A DNA stretch of 64,000 nt from Paraglaciecola arctica BSs20135. Its GTDB lineage: Bacteria; Pseudomonadota; Gammaproteobacteria; Enterobacterales; Alteromonadaceae. Where the stretch lies: assembly GCF_000314995.1 (NCBI RefSeq), contig NZ_BAEO01000031.1:124001-188000 (forward strand), read 5' to 3'. The notes beneath the pieces were generated by a model. That model did no database searches and had not been told where the DNA came from. It was given only the letters and a program-made list of their open reading frames with translations. Below, in pieces: positions 45,667 to 56,865 of the stretch (its first letter is position 1; the number at the start of each line of letters is the position of its first letter). The translations under genes and the position numbers were made by a program.

Positions 45667-48582
45667 ATGAAAAGAATGTTAATCAATGCTACTCAGCAAG
45701 AAGAATTGCGAGTGGCACTTGTAGATGGTCAAAAATTGTATGACTTGGACATAGAAAGTCCAGGCCACGAACAGAAAAAAGCCAATATTTACAAAGGTAC
45801 AATTACCCGCGTAGAACCTAGTTTAGAAGCTGCATTTGTCGATTATGGCGCCGACAGACATGGGTTCCTACCTCTAAAAGAAATTGCCAGAACTTACTTC
45901 CCTCAAGGTTATAGATTTGAAGGTCGCCCCAATATTAAAGAGGTGATCAGAGAAGGCCAAGAAGTCATTATTCAAATTGATAAAGAAGAACGTGGCCAAA
46001 AAGGCGCAGCCTTAACCACCTTTATCAGTCTAGCTGGCAGCTACTTAGTGTTAATGCCAAACAACCCTCGCGCTGGTGGTGTGTCTCGTCGTATTGAAGG
46101 CGATGAGCGTACTGAATTAAAAGCAGCTTTAGGTGGTTTAGATCTACCAGATGGTATGGGCTTAATCGTCCGAACCGCTGGTGTAGGTAAAACAACTGAA
46201 GAACTTGCATACGATTTGGATTACCTAGTATCAGGTTGGGGCCGAATTAAAGAAATGGCCGACTCTCGCCCTGCCCCATTCCTTATACACCAAGAAAGTG
46301 ATGTAGTAGTACGTGCGATCCGCGATTACCTTAGACGGGACATCGGTGAAATTCTTATCGATAATGCCGTAGTGCACGAAAGAGCATTAAAACACGTTGA
46401 ACAAATGCGTCCAGACTACGCAAACCGCGTAAAACTATATAGCGGTGATGTACCTTTATTCAGCCATTATCAAATTGAAAGCCAAATCGAATCAGCTTTC
46501 CAACGTGAAGTGAGACTGCCTTCAGGCGGCTCAATTGTGATTGACCCTACTGAAGCCTTGATTTCAATCGATATTAACTCTGCCCGTGCCACTAAAGGTA
46601 GTGATATCGAAGAAACTGCTTTTAATACTAACCTTGAAGCCGCAGACGAAATTGCTCGTCAATTACGCTTACGTGATGCTGGTGGTTTAGTGGTCATTGA
46701 CTTTATCGATATGACCCCAGTGCGTCATCAACGTGAAGTTGAAAACCGTATGAAAGATGCAGTCCGAGGTGACAGAGCACGAGTACAACTAGGCCGTATT
46801 TCACGCTTTGGTTTACTAGAAATGTCACGTCAGCGTTTACGTCCTTCATTAGGTGATTCAGCCAATAACGTGTGTCCAAGATGTAGTGGTCACGGTTCAG
46901 TTCGTGGCACAGAGTCATTAGCATTATCTGTACTTCGCATCATGGAAGAAGAAAGCATTAAAGATAATACTGGGCAAATCGAAGCTCAGTTACCTGTTAA
47001 TGTGGCGACTTATTTATTAAACGAAAAACGCAGTTCAGTTCAGGGTGTTGAAAAACGTCATAGTGTTCAGTTAGTTATTATCCCTAACCCAAACATGGAA
47101 ACGCCACAATACAGCGTAGCCCGCAGACGTCCAGACGATGCAGTGCAGGAAATGAGTTATAACTTGCCATTAATTGAGCAAGAAGAAAACATAACTGATA
47201 AAACCGTAGCACCTGCAATGGCTAAAGAACAACCAGCCCTACAAAGCCTTATTGCACCTGAACAGAAAAAAGTAGCTCCTGCTAAAGTCGCAGTTAAATC
47301 AGAAAGTTTATTAGATAAAGCCAGCAAGTGGATTTCTGGTTTATTTAAAGCTGAAGAAAAAGTGGTTCCTAAGAAAACTACTCATACCCGTAATCAAGGT
47401 ACTAATCAGCGTCAAAATAGAAATGCTCGCCCTGATAGAAATAAACGTAACGGCAAAAATAACGAGCGTAAAGAACAAGGTGAACAATCTGCTAATCGCA
47501 ATGCGCGCCCAGATAGAAACGAACGTTCAGAGCGCAAGCCAAGAAATGATAACCGTAAGCCTCGTCGCGATGACAAACCAGTAGAAGCGAAGCAAGACAC
47601 TGCTGCGGTTGCGAAGAGCAATACTCCTGCAGCTGCATCTACACCGGCACCAGCCAAGAAAAAAGAGCAAGTAGCAGAACGTAGAAAACGCCGCGATACC
47701 AGACGTAGTGTTAGAGTTGACGATGATAATACTGAGCAAAAGACCCCAGTTACAGCGGTTCAAGAAACTCAGGCAGCCGTCATTGCGCAACCAGATACTG
47801 TGGTTCAAAATGATGCGGTAGTCGCTAGTCAAACAACTAATGAGCAAAAAGTCACCGAAACTGCAGCAGCAGTTGTAGCGCCAGAGCCGGCAGTTGCAAC
47901 GACTGACACTCAAGCCGCTAGCGAAGTAAAAGCCGTTAGCGAGACAGAAGCCGTTAGCGAAACAAAAGCCCTTAGCAAAGTAAACAAAGATGAAGAATCA
48001 ACATCTCGTACTCGCAGTCGTCGTTCTCCTAGACACATTCGCGCTGCAGGTCAAAAACGCCGTAAAGAAGGTGACGAGAAAGACGAAGCGGTAAAAGCTG
48101 AAGCAGCAGAAGTCACACAGGATGAACTACAGTTTGATGAACCTGTAGCTGCGCCTAAAGTTGAAACAACACCTGAAGTGATTATTGCTGAAGAAGCGCC
48201 AGCTCAAGTGGCAATGGAATTAGCAACTGAGTCTGCACCGGTTGTTGATACGCCTGAGCCAGTTGCACAATCTGCCAGTGCAGATACAAGTGACGTTGCG
48301 GTTGATGGATCTGAAAAGCCAGTGAAAAAAGCGCCAGCTAAAAAACCGGCAAAAAAGGCAACACCTTTGAAAGTTGCGGCTAAGCCAGTCAAAAAAGAAT
48401 CAGTTTCAGCCCCAATGGCTCGACCTGCTTCTATTGATGAAGCATTTGTCGATGTTAAAATTGGTTCACTTGATGACGCTGCCAGACCGGAAGTTAAACG
48501 CTCTGGTAAGTCAGCTGCTTTTTCAAGTTCATCAAACGCATCAACTGCACCAGCAACACGCCCTGGTTCACAAAGCGAATAA
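45667..48582 (+). CDS. rne: Ribonuclease E
   Basis: This 971-residue endoribonuclease begins with the exact [11 protein letters not shown]-terminus. Next come the S1 domain (about 35-125), the 5'-sensor, the DNase I-like catalytic part with [12 protein letters not shown] and VIDFIDM, and the Zn-link CPRCSGHG (about 404). The C-terminal 450 residues are disordered. They include Arg-rich RNA-binding repeats with NRNARPDRN twice, four 6-residue repeats and a Lys/Ala/Pro tail likely to recruit degradosome partners. It is the scaffold and main endonuclease of mRNA decay. Confidence 0.97.
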   Translation: MKRMLINATQQEELRVALVDGQKLYDLDIESPGHEQKKANIYKGTITRVEPSLEAAFVDYGADRHGFLPLKEIARTYFPQGYRFEGRPNIKEVIREGQEVIIQIDKEERGQKGAALTTFISLAGSYLVLMPNNPRAGGVSRRIEGDERTELKAALGGLDLPDGMGLIVRTAGVGKTTEELAYDLDYLVSGWGRIKEMADSRPAPFLIHQESDVVVRAIRDYLRRDIGEILIDNAVVHERALKHVEQMRPDYANRVKLYSGDVPLFSHYQIESQIESAFQREVRLPSGGSIVIDPTEALISIDINSARATKGSDIEETAFNTNLEAADEIARQLRLRDAGGLVVIDFIDMTPVRHQREVENRMKDAVRGDRARVQLGRISRFGLLEMSRQRLRPSLGDSANNVCPRCSGHGSVRGTESLALSVLRIMEEESIKDNTGQIEAQLPVNVATYLLNEKRSSVQGVEKRHSVQLVIIPNPNMETPQYSVARRRPDDAVQEMSYNLPLIEQEENITDKTVAPAMAKEQPALQSLIAPEQKKVAPAKVAVKSESLLDKASKWISGLFKAEEKVVPKKTTHTRNQGTNQRQNRNARPDRNKRNGKNNERKEQGEQSANRNARPDRNERSERKPRNDNRKPRRDDKPVEAKQDTAAVAKSNTPAAASTPAPAKKKEQVAERRKRRDTRRSVRVDDDNTEQKTPVTAVQETQAAVIAQPDTVVQNDAVVASQTTNEQKVTETAAAVVAPEPAVATTDTQAASEVKAVSETEAVSETKALSKVNKDEESTSRTRSRRSPRHIRAAGQKRRKEGDEKDEAVKAEAAEVTQDELQFDEPVAAPKVETTPEVIIAEEAPAQVAMELATESAPVVDTPEPVAQSASADTSDVAVDGSEKPVKKAPAKKPAKKATPLKVAAKPVKKESVSAPMARPASIDEAFVDVKIGSLDDAARPEVKRSGKSAAFSSSSNASTAPATRPGSQSE
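47917..47988 (+). repeat. Four degenerate 18-bp tandem repeats inside rne
   Basis: Units like GTTAGCGAAACAAAAGCC occur four times in a row and encode AVSETK-like hexapeptides in the disordered part of RNase E. The copy number may vary between strains. Confidence 0.8.
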
Positions 48583-48607
48583 AGCTATACTCGAAAGAGT
48601 TTAGAAT

Positions 48608-48643
48608 AATGCCGCAAGACTTCTAGTCTTGCGGCATTTTATT
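48608..48643 (+). terminator. Rho-independent terminator of rne
   Basis: GCCGCAAGACT-TCT-AGTCTTGCGGC gives an 11-bp perfect stem (14 bp with the flanking AAT/ATT) followed by ATTTTATT. It begins 26 bp after the rne stop. Confidence 0.92.
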
Positions 48644-48781
48644 AATAGTCTAAGTGCTATTGTGTGTTGATTACTGTATCCTCCCGCGACTATTTTAAAG
48701 TGTTTAAAATTTAAGCTATGTTTGGCAAGGTCTAAGACTTTGTTTGACAAATAAGCTAATCACCCTATTTGAGAAATATCT

Positions 48782-50098
48782 ATGAGTTTTGCCGACCTAG
48801 GCCTATCACCAAAAATTTTATCTGCAGTAGCTAGTAAAGGCTATACCACACCTTCCCCCATTCAAGCTAAAGCCATACCAGCGGTATTGCAAGGTAGTGA
48901 CGTAATGGCTGCAGCCCAAACTGGAACAGGTAAAACTGCTGGTTTTACTTTACCAATTTTACATTTACTAAGCCAAGGACAATCAGCTAGGCCTAATCAA
49001 GCACGAGCTTTGATACTCACCCCAACCCGAGAGTTGGCAGCACAAATAGCCGAAAGTGTGCAAACTTATGGAAAAGACTTATCCTTAAAATCAGCCGTGG
49101 TATTTGGCGGCGTGGGTATTAATCCACAAATGCTTAAATTGCGTAAAGGTGTGGATATATTAGTTGCCACTCCTGGTCGACTGCTTGATTTATACAACCA
49201 AAATGCAGTGAAATTTTCTGAATTAGAAATTCTTGTAATGGATGAAGCCGATCGTATGTTGGATATGGGTTTTATTCATGACATCAAAAAAATCATTAAG
49301 TTGTTACCGAAAAAACGCCAAAACTTGATGTTTTCAGCCACCTTTTCTGACGACATTCGAAAACTGGCTAAAGGTTTAGTGAATAATCCTGTAGAGATAT
49401 CTGTATCCCCAGCTAATACAACAGTCGATTTAGTTGAGCAATGGGTGTATCCCGTAGACAAAAGTAAAAAATCGCAACTGCTTACCCATTTAATCAAAGA
49501 CAATGATTGGCAACAGGTATTAGTTTTTAGTCGTACAAAACACGGTGCTAACCGCATTGTAAAACAGCTTGAAGCTCAAGGTGTAAGTGCTGCTGCCATT
49601 CACGGTAACAAGAGTCAAGGTGCAAGAACTAAAGCCCTAGCAGACTTCAAACAAGGTAAAGTGAAAGCTTTGATAGCGACTGATATTGCTGCCCGAGGTT
49701 TGGATATTGATCAATTACCCCAAGTAGTCAATTTTGATTTACCCAATGTACCAGAAGATTATGTGCATAGGATTGGACGTACCGGTCGCGCAGGATCAAC
49801 AGGTCAAGCTATATCCATGGTGACACAAGATGAATTCAAGGAATTAGTCGATATAGAAATATTGATCAAACAACTTATTCAGCGCAAAGTGACTGCAGGC
49901 TTTGAACCCACTCAGCCGCTACCAGAATCAACGCTTGGTCAAAAACCCATTAAAGCCAAAAAACCAAAGCAAGCTCAATCAGGTCATAGAGATGGGCAAC
50001 GTTCTGGTCGTAATTCATCTGGTGGACAACCCCCTAAAAGCAATCATTCACGGAATAGAAATAGAAGCCAATCCAGTGGTAACACTGGCAATCGTTAA
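48782..50098 (+). CDS. DEAD-box RNA helicase, RhlE type
   Basis: This 438-residue helicase has the Q motif ([13 protein letters not shown]), motif [31 protein letters not shown], and motif [12 protein letters not shown]. After about residue 375 comes a basic Gln/Asn/Ser/Arg tail typical of RhlE-like proteins in ribosome assembly or mRNA decay. Its position behind rne may be functionally relevant, but it has its own terminator and gap. Confidence 0.92.
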   Translation: MSFADLGLSPKILSAVASKGYTTPSPIQAKAIPAVLQGSDVMAAAQTGTGKTAGFTLPILHLLSQGQSARPNQARALILTPTRELAAQIAESVQTYGKDLSLKSAVVFGGVGINPQMLKLRKGVDILVATPGRLLDLYNQNAVKFSELEILVMDEADRMLDMGFIHDIKKIIKLLPKKRQNLMFSATFSDDIRKLAKGLVNNPVEISVSPANTTVDLVEQWVYPVDKSKKSQLLTHLIKDNDWQQVLVFSRTKHGANRIVKQLEAQGVSAAAIHGNKSQGARTKALADFKQGKVKALIATDIAARGLDIDQLPQVVNFDLPNVPEDYVHRIGRTGRAGSTGQAISMVTQDEFKELVDIEILIKQLIQRKVTAGFEPTQPLPESTLGQKPIKAKKPKQAQSGHRDGQRSGRNSSGGQPPKSNHSRNRNRSQSSGNTGNR

Positions 50099-50115
50099 TA
50101 TTCTAAGATAAGCCT

Positions 50116-50154
50116 AAAGCCAGTACTCATTATTGATGGGTACTGGCTTTTTTT
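50116..50154 (+). terminator. Rho-independent terminator of the helicase gene
   Basis: AAAGCCAGTAC (50116-50126) pairs exactly with GTACTGGCTTT (50140-50150) around a 13-nt loop and is followed by a T run. Confidence 0.9.
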
Positions 50155-50259
50155 ATATGCCCCAAAAATCGCTTAATAAATCACCTTTTCAAAAAACAAA
50201 ATTTAGTAGTTAAATTTCGTATAATTGAATCTCTTGCAATCTGGTTTGCAAAGCCTATT

Positions 50260-51534
50260 ATGCGGCGAAATTTTCTAGAATTACTTATCATGTTATTAAA
50301 CTATATATTAATAGCCTTAGCATTTTTGGCGCTAGCCGGTGTTATTTTCGAAGAAGTTATTCATATAAATAAAGCCAAAATCACCTTATTGTTTGGCACC
50401 CTATCTTGGATTTTACTTTTTGTATTTGCCGCAACAGGCGCTGACCGTCAACTAATAGATCATAGCCTGCGGGAGAATCTCGCTGATATTTCATCATTAT
50501 GGTTATTTCTAGTAGCTGCCATGACGTTTGTCGCTTATTTAAATAAAAAAGGCTTAATTGCCAATTTATTACACCGCGCGATGCCAGAGTCCATCAGCGA
50601 ACGTAAATTATTATTTTTCACAGCTATTTTTAGTTTTATCTTTTCATCCTTGGCTGACAACATTACCGCTACGTTAGTCTCTATCGCCTTAATACTGTCT
50701 TTATCATTACCCCCTAATAAGACCATACGTTTTGCGGTGTTAGTGGTATTTGCTGTCAACTCTGGTGGTGTATCACTAATTACCGGTGATGTGACAACCT
50801 TAATGATTTTTTTAGCTGACAAGGTCAGTATTTTAAATTTGTTATGGTTATCTTTACCTTCCTTTACTGCCGTGATGGCTTTGACCTTAATGATGAGTAT
50901 TGGCATGAACGGCAAAGTCAGAATAAAGCAGCAAAAACTTGAAATACGTAAAATAGACTATGCCATTGCCGCTATTTTTCTATGCACCATATTATTTACC
51001 ATAGTGGGTAATGTTTTATTTGAAATCCCTCCGGTACTGAGCTTTTTAGCGGGTCTTTCGATTATGTTTATTGTCGCTAGGTTATGTAATGACGACGACG
51101 AACACGATCCTATTATGGAATACATTCGCTATATTGAATTTGATACTTTGTTGTTTTTCTTAGGAATACTGTTGTTAGTCGGAATGTTAGAACAAATTCA
51201 TGCATTAGACTTTTTGGTTACCCTTTATCAATATGTACCACCCTTATATGCCAATTATATTATGGGTATTACCTCAGCCACTGTAGACAATGTGCCCCTC
51301 ACTGCGGCATTACTAAAAACAGGCATAGAAATGGACTTAGCCTCTTGGCTAGGACTGACTTACGCAGTAGGTGTTGGCGGTTCATTACTAGTGATTGGTT
51401 CGGCCGCCGGTATAGTGACCATGAGCAAAGTACCTGGATTAAGTTTTGCTCGTTATGCCAAGTACGGCCTATTGTTATTACTAGCCTATACCTTAGGTTA
51501 TGTCTTAGTGATCGGTTTAGGCCAAGTCATTTAA
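50260..51534 (+). CDS. nhaD: NhaD-type Na+/H+ antiporter
   Basis: This 424-residue membrane protein has about 12 hydrophobic segments. The N-terminal FEEVIHINKAKITLLFGTLS and the SSLADNITATLVS and SATVDNVPLTAALLK motifs contain the conserved ion-pathway residues of the NhaD family. It exchanges Na+ (or Li+) for H+, suiting a marine organism. An ATG 30 nt downstream (MLLNYILI) is an equally plausible start, as neither has a clear ribosome site. Confidence 0.93.
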   Translation: MRRNFLELLIMLLNYILIALAFLALAGVIFEEVIHINKAKITLLFGTLSWILLFVFAATGADRQLIDHSLRENLADISSLWLFLVAAMTFVAYLNKKGLIANLLHRAMPESISERKLLFFTAIFSFIFSSLADNITATLVSIALILSLSLPPNKTIRFAVLVVFAVNSGGVSLITGDVTTLMIFLADKVSILNLLWLSLPSFTAVMALTLMMSIGMNGKVRIKQQKLEIRKIDYAIAAIFLCTILFTIVGNVLFEIPPVLSFLAGLSIMFIVARLCNDDDEHDPIMEYIRYIEFDTLLFFLGILLLVGMLEQIHALDFLVTLYQYVPPLYANYIMGITSATVDNVPLTAALLKTGIEMDLASWLGLTYAVGVGGSLLVIGSAAGIVTMSKVPGLSFARYAKYGLLLLLAYTLGYVLVIGLGQVI

Positions 51535-51583
51535 AATCGCGATATTTGAAATAGCGTCATTTGATATAGTGGTAACGCAGCAA

Positions 51584-52030
51584 TTAAACGTTTGCTGTGA
51601 GTATTCTATCTAAGTGATTGGCAAAATTCTGTCTATCACTTTGGTTCAATGGTGGAGGCCCGCCAGATTGTTCACCGCTGGCACGCATAGTGTCCATAAA
51701 GTCACGGATATTAAGGCGAGCACGGATGTTTTCAGTAGTGAACAGTTCACCTCTTGAGCTTAATACCTGGCCACCTTTTTCAATCACTTCTGCCGCTAAG
51801 GGAATATCACTGGTGATCACCAAATCATTTAGTTCGACTTGTCTGACTATTTCGTCATCAGCCACATCAAACCCAGCGCTGACTTGCATGGAGCGGATAA
51901 ATTTTGATGGTGGTGTACGAATATATTGGTTAGCCACAAATATGGTTTCAACTTTTTTACGCTCTGCGGCACGAATTAAAATATCCTTTATCACCACTGG
52001 ACATGCATCTGCATCTACCCAAATTTTCAA
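51584..52030 (-). CDS. YaiI/YqxD family protein (DUF188)
   Basis: This 148-residue protein has the characteristic [15 protein letters not shown] start and the [19 protein letters not shown] motif of a PIN-like nuclease fold. The conserved aspartates are present. It is a possible RNase, and the function is not established. It is convergent with nhaD. Confidence 0.9.
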   Translation of the reverse strand: MKIWVDADACPVVIKDILIRAAERKKVETIFVANQYIRTPPSKFIRSMQVSAGFDVADDEIVRQVELNDLVITSDIPLAAEVIEKGGQVLSSRGELFTTENIRARLNIRDFMDTMRASGEQSGGPPPLNQSDRQNFANHLDRILTANV

Positions 52031-52054
52031 TGTAACACTCTCTTTTATGAATAA

Positions 52055-52915
52055 TTAATTATTTGAATCGGCTTTAGAAGCCATTGATTGTAATTGTTCT
52101 ACTTGTTCTTCTGTCAGTACGTTTAAGTATTTTTCAGGTATTTTAAAATCCTTATGACTTTTTTGGTATTGAGCCAAATGTTCAAACAAGCTTTGTTGCA
52201 TCTTAATACTTGAAGCACTTGACCCTAGCTCTGACATATTTTGTTTAGACAACTGCTGTCTTAATAATTCTGCCAGTTTCGACATATCAGGCAATGACAT
52301 AGCTGCTATTTTCGCAGAATTAACTTCGAGCTGCGACCTATCCAACATCTGTTCTTTTATCTGTTCGTTTAACACTTTAGGTGTTTTGCTGATTGACATT
52401 CTTTTACTAGCGACTAAGGCCGACTCTTCATTTAATAGTACTTCAGCTTTGTGCGTCGAAGCCGTCATTGGCATTGCATCAAAAGACGATCCAGACGTTA
52501 TAGCCTTTTTCTCTTCAGCAGATTGGCTAATATCAGGTACTAGCGAAACGGGTTCATTCAATATACCAGCATCCCCAGCAACAATATTAGTGGGGTGAAT
52601 AAAATAGTCTCGCTGAGTTATAAACAATAACCCTAGAATTCCCACAGAAGCCACTAATGAAAACGGCCATTGCCACAAATTTTTGGAGTTTCTTTTTTTA
52701 TTTGTATTGGCAGACGCTTCTAAGTTAAGTGTTTGCTCTTTGTCCAATAATTGAGAATTTTCTGAAAGTTGTCGTTTGGCCATCGCCATTATATCAGAGT
52801 CTATCTGAGCACTAGGCGCTTCACCTTGACGTTTTTTATCATTCTGATAAAGCTCGCTGAGTTTTTTTTCATGGGCTAATAAGTCAAAAGATCCATTTTT
52901 ATTATCATTGCTCAT
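52055..52915 (-). CDS. Membrane protein downstream of the ECF sigma gene (possible anti-sigma factor)
   Basis: The ATG at 52915 overlaps the sigma stop as ATGA and gives 286 residues. It has a soluble N-terminal part (about 85 residues), one transmembrane segment (PFSLVASVGILGLLFI) and a periplasmic Ser/Met/Gln-rich part with a C-terminal helical region. The one-TM layout and the operon position fit an anti-sigma factor, but I see no zinc-binding ZAS motif (HxxxCxxC). The function is inferred only from context. Confidence 0.6.
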   Translation of the reverse strand: MSNDNKNGSFDLLAHEKKLSELYQNDKKRQGEAPSAQIDSDIMAMAKRQLSENSQLLDKEQTLNLEASANTNKKRNSKNLWQWPFSLVASVGILGLLFITQRDYFIHPTNIVAGDAGILNEPVSLVPDISQSAEEKKAITSGSSFDAMPMTASTHKAEVLLNEESALVASKRMSISKTPKVLNEQIKEQMLDRSQLEVNSAKIAAMSLPDMSKLAELLRQQLSKQNMSELGSSASSIKMQQSLFEHLAQYQKSHKDFKIPEKYLNVLTEEQVEQLQSMASKADSNN

Positions 52916-53571
52916 AATATCGCCCTCCCCGATTTCACTTGCAAACATTGTCTTAGGTTTTCATAGGCATAACGCAAACGGCTTTTGCTGGCTTCAAAGC
53001 TGGTATTAAGTACCATTGAGATCTCTTTAACTGACAGACCTGCCTCTTCTTTTAACAAAAAGCTGTCTTTTTGTGCCTGAGGCAATTGTGCAATGCATAG
53101 TTGCAAAGATTCGGCGACTCTAGCGCTGCTCAATTCACTCTCTGGATCGTTGTGCATTGGTTGGGGGTTTAATTCTATAGGTGACTCACTCTCTTCATCG
53201 CAATGACTGCGCACCACCACTTTATTCACGACAGACAAATGCCGCACATGATCCACTAACTTGTTATGGGCTAAGGTATATAACCAAGTTGTGAATTTTG
53301 CCTCTGGTTTGTAGTGATCTGCCTGCACTATTACCTTGTTCCATATTTCCTGATACAAATCTTCCGCCAAACTTGACTCAGGAATATGCCGCATAAAATA
53401 GCGATACAAGCCGCCTTTGTGCCTATTATACAAGGTTTCAAACGCCCGAAGATCACCTGATGCATACTGCTGCATCAGGATAGTATCTGTTTGTTGTTGA
53501 TAATCAGCTGAGTCAGTAATATTTTGCACTGACTCAGCATTGTTAGCGTTAGGAACCAAGGGTTGTTTCAA
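52912..53571 (-). CDS. ECF-family RNA polymerase sigma factor
   Basis: This 219-residue protein has sigma region 2 (YNRHKGGLYRYFMRHIPESS, then LAEDLYQEIWNKVI) and region 4 (LPQAQKDSFLLKEEAGLSVK, then SMVLNTSFEASKSRLRYA). An acidic linker of about 35 residues separates them. It overlaps the upstream VWA gene by 4 bp and the membrane-protein gene by 4 bp, forming a three-gene operon. It likely activates its own operon and a stress or envelope regulon. Confidence 0.9.
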   Translation of the reverse strand: MKQPLVPNANNAESVQNITDSADYQQQTDTILMQQYASGDLRAFETLYNRHKGGLYRYFMRHIPESSLAEDLYQEIWNKVIVQADHYKPEAKFTTWLYTLAHNKLVDHVRHLSVVNKVVVRSHCDEESESPIELNPQPMHNDPESELSSARVAESLQLCIAQLPQAQKDSFLLKEEAGLSVKEISMVLNTSFEASKSRLRYAYENLRQCLQVKSGRAIL

Positions 53572-55424
53572 TGGGCAGTCAACAAAGTTGCTTTAGCTTC
53601 AATACTGCGGGTAAAACCTTGAATATTCAATTCTGCTGACTGTAATTTTGACTCTGTTTTAGACTCTATTTTTGACGGATCCGGCATATTGACTTGTAAA
53701 GAGGCGCTGCTACGCACTAAGTTAATAAACTCGGCTCGATAACCAAACTCATCTTTACCTTTAGACTGCTGTGCGATATCGATTATTTGTTGGTAACTCA
53801 TATCTTGCCAATAATCACTCTGTTTTAATAAATGGGCAAAGCCAGCTACGCTAGTGGCAAACCTAAAATCGTTAGACTGTTTTGTGAAATCAGTAATTTG
53901 ACTGATCATCACAGCTCGTTTGATCAAGTGACTTTTTTCGTTACTTTTATCGCCAATATTTCCTTCACTATTTACCGCTTTGTAACGCAACTTAACCAAG
54001 GCTAACTCATTAGAAAATTGGTTGTTTTGTTCTTGAACTTCGTTCTTAACTTGAGTTTTCTGATAACGTAAAGGGTCAAGATAACGATTCTCAGAGGTAT
54101 TTAGGGTTATCTCATACAAAGCCGTGACTGTATGGCCAGCGCCAATCTCACCAGCATCCACCTTATCATTGTTAAAGTCTTCTCTGTTTAGCGCACGATT
54201 TTCGTACCCTAACAAACGATATTCAGCCACTAAATTAGGATTAAATTCTACTTGGATTTTGACATCTTTAGCTATGGTTAATAATGTCCCATTCATTTCA
54301 TCTACTAATACTTTTCTAGCTTCATTAATATTATCAATGTAGGCGTAGTTACCATTACCTGCATCAGCTAATTGTTCCATAAGATGATCGTTGTAGTTAC
54401 CTTGCCCAAAACCCAAAGTTGTTAAGGCAATGCCTTTGTGGCGTTTGTGTTTTATCAATTCGATTAATTGTTGATGATTGCTCATACCCACATTAAAATC
54501 ACCGTCTGTAGCTAAAATAACTCGGTTAACACCACCTTTGATAAAGGCCTGTTCTGCCATATTGTAAGCGAGTTCGATCCCCGCCTGACCATTGGTCGAG
54601 CCCCCCGCCGATAAACTTGTAAGTGCCTGTTTAATTTTAGCTTTTTGATCACCTTGAGTCGGCTCTAAGACCACCCCAGATGCCCCAGCATATACAACAA
54701 TGGAAACACTGTCATTTTCATTCAACTGCGCGGTAAGTAACTCCAGTGAACGAGTTAACAAAGGTAATTTATTAGGGTGATTCATCGAACCTGATACATC
54801 CAATAAAAACACTAAATTTCTACCAGTAATTTGATCTACATCTGGGCTAAAACCTTTTAGGCCAATACGCATAATATGCCGTTGTTCTGCCCAAGGTGAA
54901 GTGGATATCGCAGTATCAATACTAAAAGGGGTATCAGATCCCGTTGTACTTTGCTGGGGATAGTTGTAATCAAAATAGTTAATAAACTCTTCTATTCTTA
55001 TGGCATCTGCAGGTGGCAGCACGCCTTGATTGATCATTCGTCGAATATTCGTATAGCTACCCGTATCTACATCTATTGAAAAAGTTGAAACAGGATCCTG
55101 CAACACCGACTTGATACCATTTTCAGGATAGTGTTGGTAGTTTTCTGTATTCACAATGGGGCTAACAGCTCTGAAATTCTGGGGTAAATGGTAAGCAGAA
55201 CCCTTAGCTTGAATATGTACATCGGCCATAGACTCTCTTAGCAAATCCCCTTCAACTCGACGCTTAACAACCACCACTGGTTTGGGTTGTTCTTTGGTTG
55301 CCTCGGATGTCTTAATTTCTTTGGTGCCAGAACTACAGGCTAACGTTAACGCCACCAAGGTTCCACTGATCACTAAGGTCTTGATACTTGAAATTTTATT
55401 GCTTTGTTTATTGAAATTTTTCAT
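53568..55424 (-). CDS. VWA-domain lipoprotein (YfbK-like, DUF3520)
   Basis: This 618-residue protein has a lipobox (TLACSSG, Cys about 30). The N-terminal region has FSIDVDTGSYTNIRRMINQG, a common YfbK motif. The von Willebrand A domain carries the MIDAS motif DVSGSMNHPNK (about residues 210-220), followed by ATDGDFNVG. The C-terminal DUF3520 domain begins near the KDVKIQVEFNP stretch. The MIDAS site suggests metal-dependent binding of a partner at the outer face of the envelope. It is first in an operon with an ECF sigma factor. Confidence 0.88.
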   Translation of the reverse strand: MKNFNKQSNKISSIKTLVISGTLVALTLACSSGTKEIKTSEATKEQPKPVVVVKRRVEGDLLRESMADVHIQAKGSAYHLPQNFRAVSPIVNTENYQHYPENGIKSVLQDPVSTFSIDVDTGSYTNIRRMINQGVLPPADAIRIEEFINYFDYNYPQQSTTGSDTPFSIDTAISTSPWAEQRHIMRIGLKGFSPDVDQITGRNLVFLLDVSGSMNHPNKLPLLTRSLELLTAQLNENDSVSIVVYAGASGVVLEPTQGDQKAKIKQALTSLSAGGSTNGQAGIELAYNMAEQAFIKGGVNRVILATDGDFNVGMSNHQQLIELIKHKRHKGIALTTLGFGQGNYNDHLMEQLADAGNGNYAYIDNINEARKVLVDEMNGTLLTIAKDVKIQVEFNPNLVAEYRLLGYENRALNREDFNNDKVDAGEIGAGHTVTALYEITLNTSENRYLDPLRYQKTQVKNEVQEQNNQFSNELALVKLRYKAVNSEGNIGDKSNEKSHLIKRAVMISQITDFTKQSNDFRFATSVAGFAHLLKQSDYWQDMSYQQIIDIAQQSKGKDEFGYRAEFINLVRSSASLQVNMPDPSKIESKTESKLQSAELNIQGFTRSIEAKATLLTAH

Positions 55425-55729
55425 AAAATTACTCTGTTATTAACTTATTAAAGTTGCTGTGTTTGCCTTACCAACGGCTCAGTTAATAAAAAGGGTTATT
55501 TATTCTGCAAATTTTTAAGTTAATCATTTAAACCAACAAATGGTGAATATCGCTAACACTGAAAATATATAACAATCAATTTATTTCCTATTTACTACTA
55601 TCCAATTGTTTTATATGGCTTTTATTGGGTTGGCATAGTCAATGCTATCTATCTAACAACAAGCTCTGACAATACGTCAGATACACATTTTCACTATTAA
55701 CTTTAAACTTGCTTTTCAGGGAACCAAAA

Positions 55730-56857
55730 ATGGAAACAATAATAAATAAAAAGGTTGGCCTCAAATTACTAATGATATTGCCAATTCTACTATCCGTTAG
55801 CCTACTTAGTAGCTGTGGTGAAGCCGAAGCCTTAGACGACCAAGAAACACTAGTGATATCGGTTCCTGTAGAAGTTGCCCCACTGTCGCTAGGTAATATT
55901 TCTTCAAATTACGCGACTACTGCTATTTTGGAAGCAAAAGAAGAGGCATTTGTAGTACCAAGAGCTTCCGGGATCATCGAACATATTTATGTTGAAGAAG
56001 GGGATTATGTTGAAAAAGGCCAAGTGCTTGCGCAAATTGAGCCCCGTCGTTACCACTTAAATTTAGATCGAGCAAAGGCTGATTTAGTTGGGGTTGAAAA
56101 AGAATTAGCAAAAATTAATAAGGTATATAATAAAAAATTGGTCAGTGACGATACCTACGATAAGCTCACAGCTCAATATGAATCAGCCAAAGCAACTCTG
56201 TCTTTAGCTGAATTAGACTTACAAGAAGCCACGATCACTGCACCTATATCTGGCTTTATCGCTGAGCGAAATGCCAAAGTAGGTAATCTAAGTGAATCTT
56301 TTCAACGTGAAAGAATGTTTCATATAGTTCAGCAAAAAGAACTCTATGGAATAGTATATTTACCTGAGAAAGAATTATCTAAAGTACATAAAGAACAACA
56401 GGCCTCTCTTAATCTAGCCGCTTTTGATGGTAGTGAGAGCCATGCTTTTGTTGAACGTATTAGCCCAGTAATTGATGCTAAGACGGGGACTTTTAAAGTC
56501 ACATTACGAGTGCCTAATCCAGAAAACTTACTCAAATCAGGTATGTTTGCCCAGGTTAAATTGAATTACGACACTAAACAAAACGTGGTATTGCTTCCAC
56601 GTAAAGCCTTACTTGCCATAGACGATAGCGTCAATGTATTTGTAGTTAAAGACGGTATTGCAAGTAAAAAGGCCGTGACTGTGGGTTATCAAGAAGGCGA
56701 ATTTGTGGAGATATTAAGCGGTTTATTAGGTACAGAACAAGTAGTGATTACTGGCCATCAAAACCTTAGGGATGAAGCACCAGTTGAAATAATTAATGAT
56801 GAGGTTGAGCCTTTAGAACTCGCACAGAAACCCTCAAGTCATGCAGCTAAAGGTTAA
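55730..56857 (+). CDS. RND efflux periplasmic adaptor (lipoprotein)
   Basis: The ATG at 55730 (375 residues) is preceded by CAGGGA. A TTG 21 nt upstream is not needed. The lipobox LLSSCGE anchors it. Lipoyl half-motifs (IIEHIYVEEGDYVEKGQVLA and ATITAPISGFIAERNAKVG) flank a short hairpin, followed by beta-barrel and membrane-proximal domains. It is the single membrane-fusion partner for the two permeases encoded downstream. Confidence 0.93.
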   Translation: METIINKKVGLKLLMILPILLSVSLLSSCGEAEALDDQETLVISVPVEVAPLSLGNISSNYATTAILEAKEEAFVVPRASGIIEHIYVEEGDYVEKGQVLAQIEPRRYHLNLDRAKADLVGVEKELAKINKVYNKKLVSDDTYDKLTAQYESAKATLSLAELDLQEATITAPISGFIAERNAKVGNLSESFQRERMFHIVQQKELYGIVYLPEKELSKVHKEQQASLNLAAFDGSESHAFVERISPVIDAKTGTFKVTLRVPNPENLLKSGMFAQVKLNYDTKQNVVLLPRKALLAIDDSVNVFVVKDGIASKKAVTVGYQEGEFVEILSGLLGTEQVVITGHQNLRDEAPVEIINDEVEPLELAQKPSSHAAKG

Positions 56858-56865
56858 GGTGCGTT

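Noticed and set aside
47412-47913. Leftward ORFs of 81 and 128 codons
   Set aside because: They are mirror frames of the Arg/Ala-rich RNase E tail and have biased, repetitive composition.
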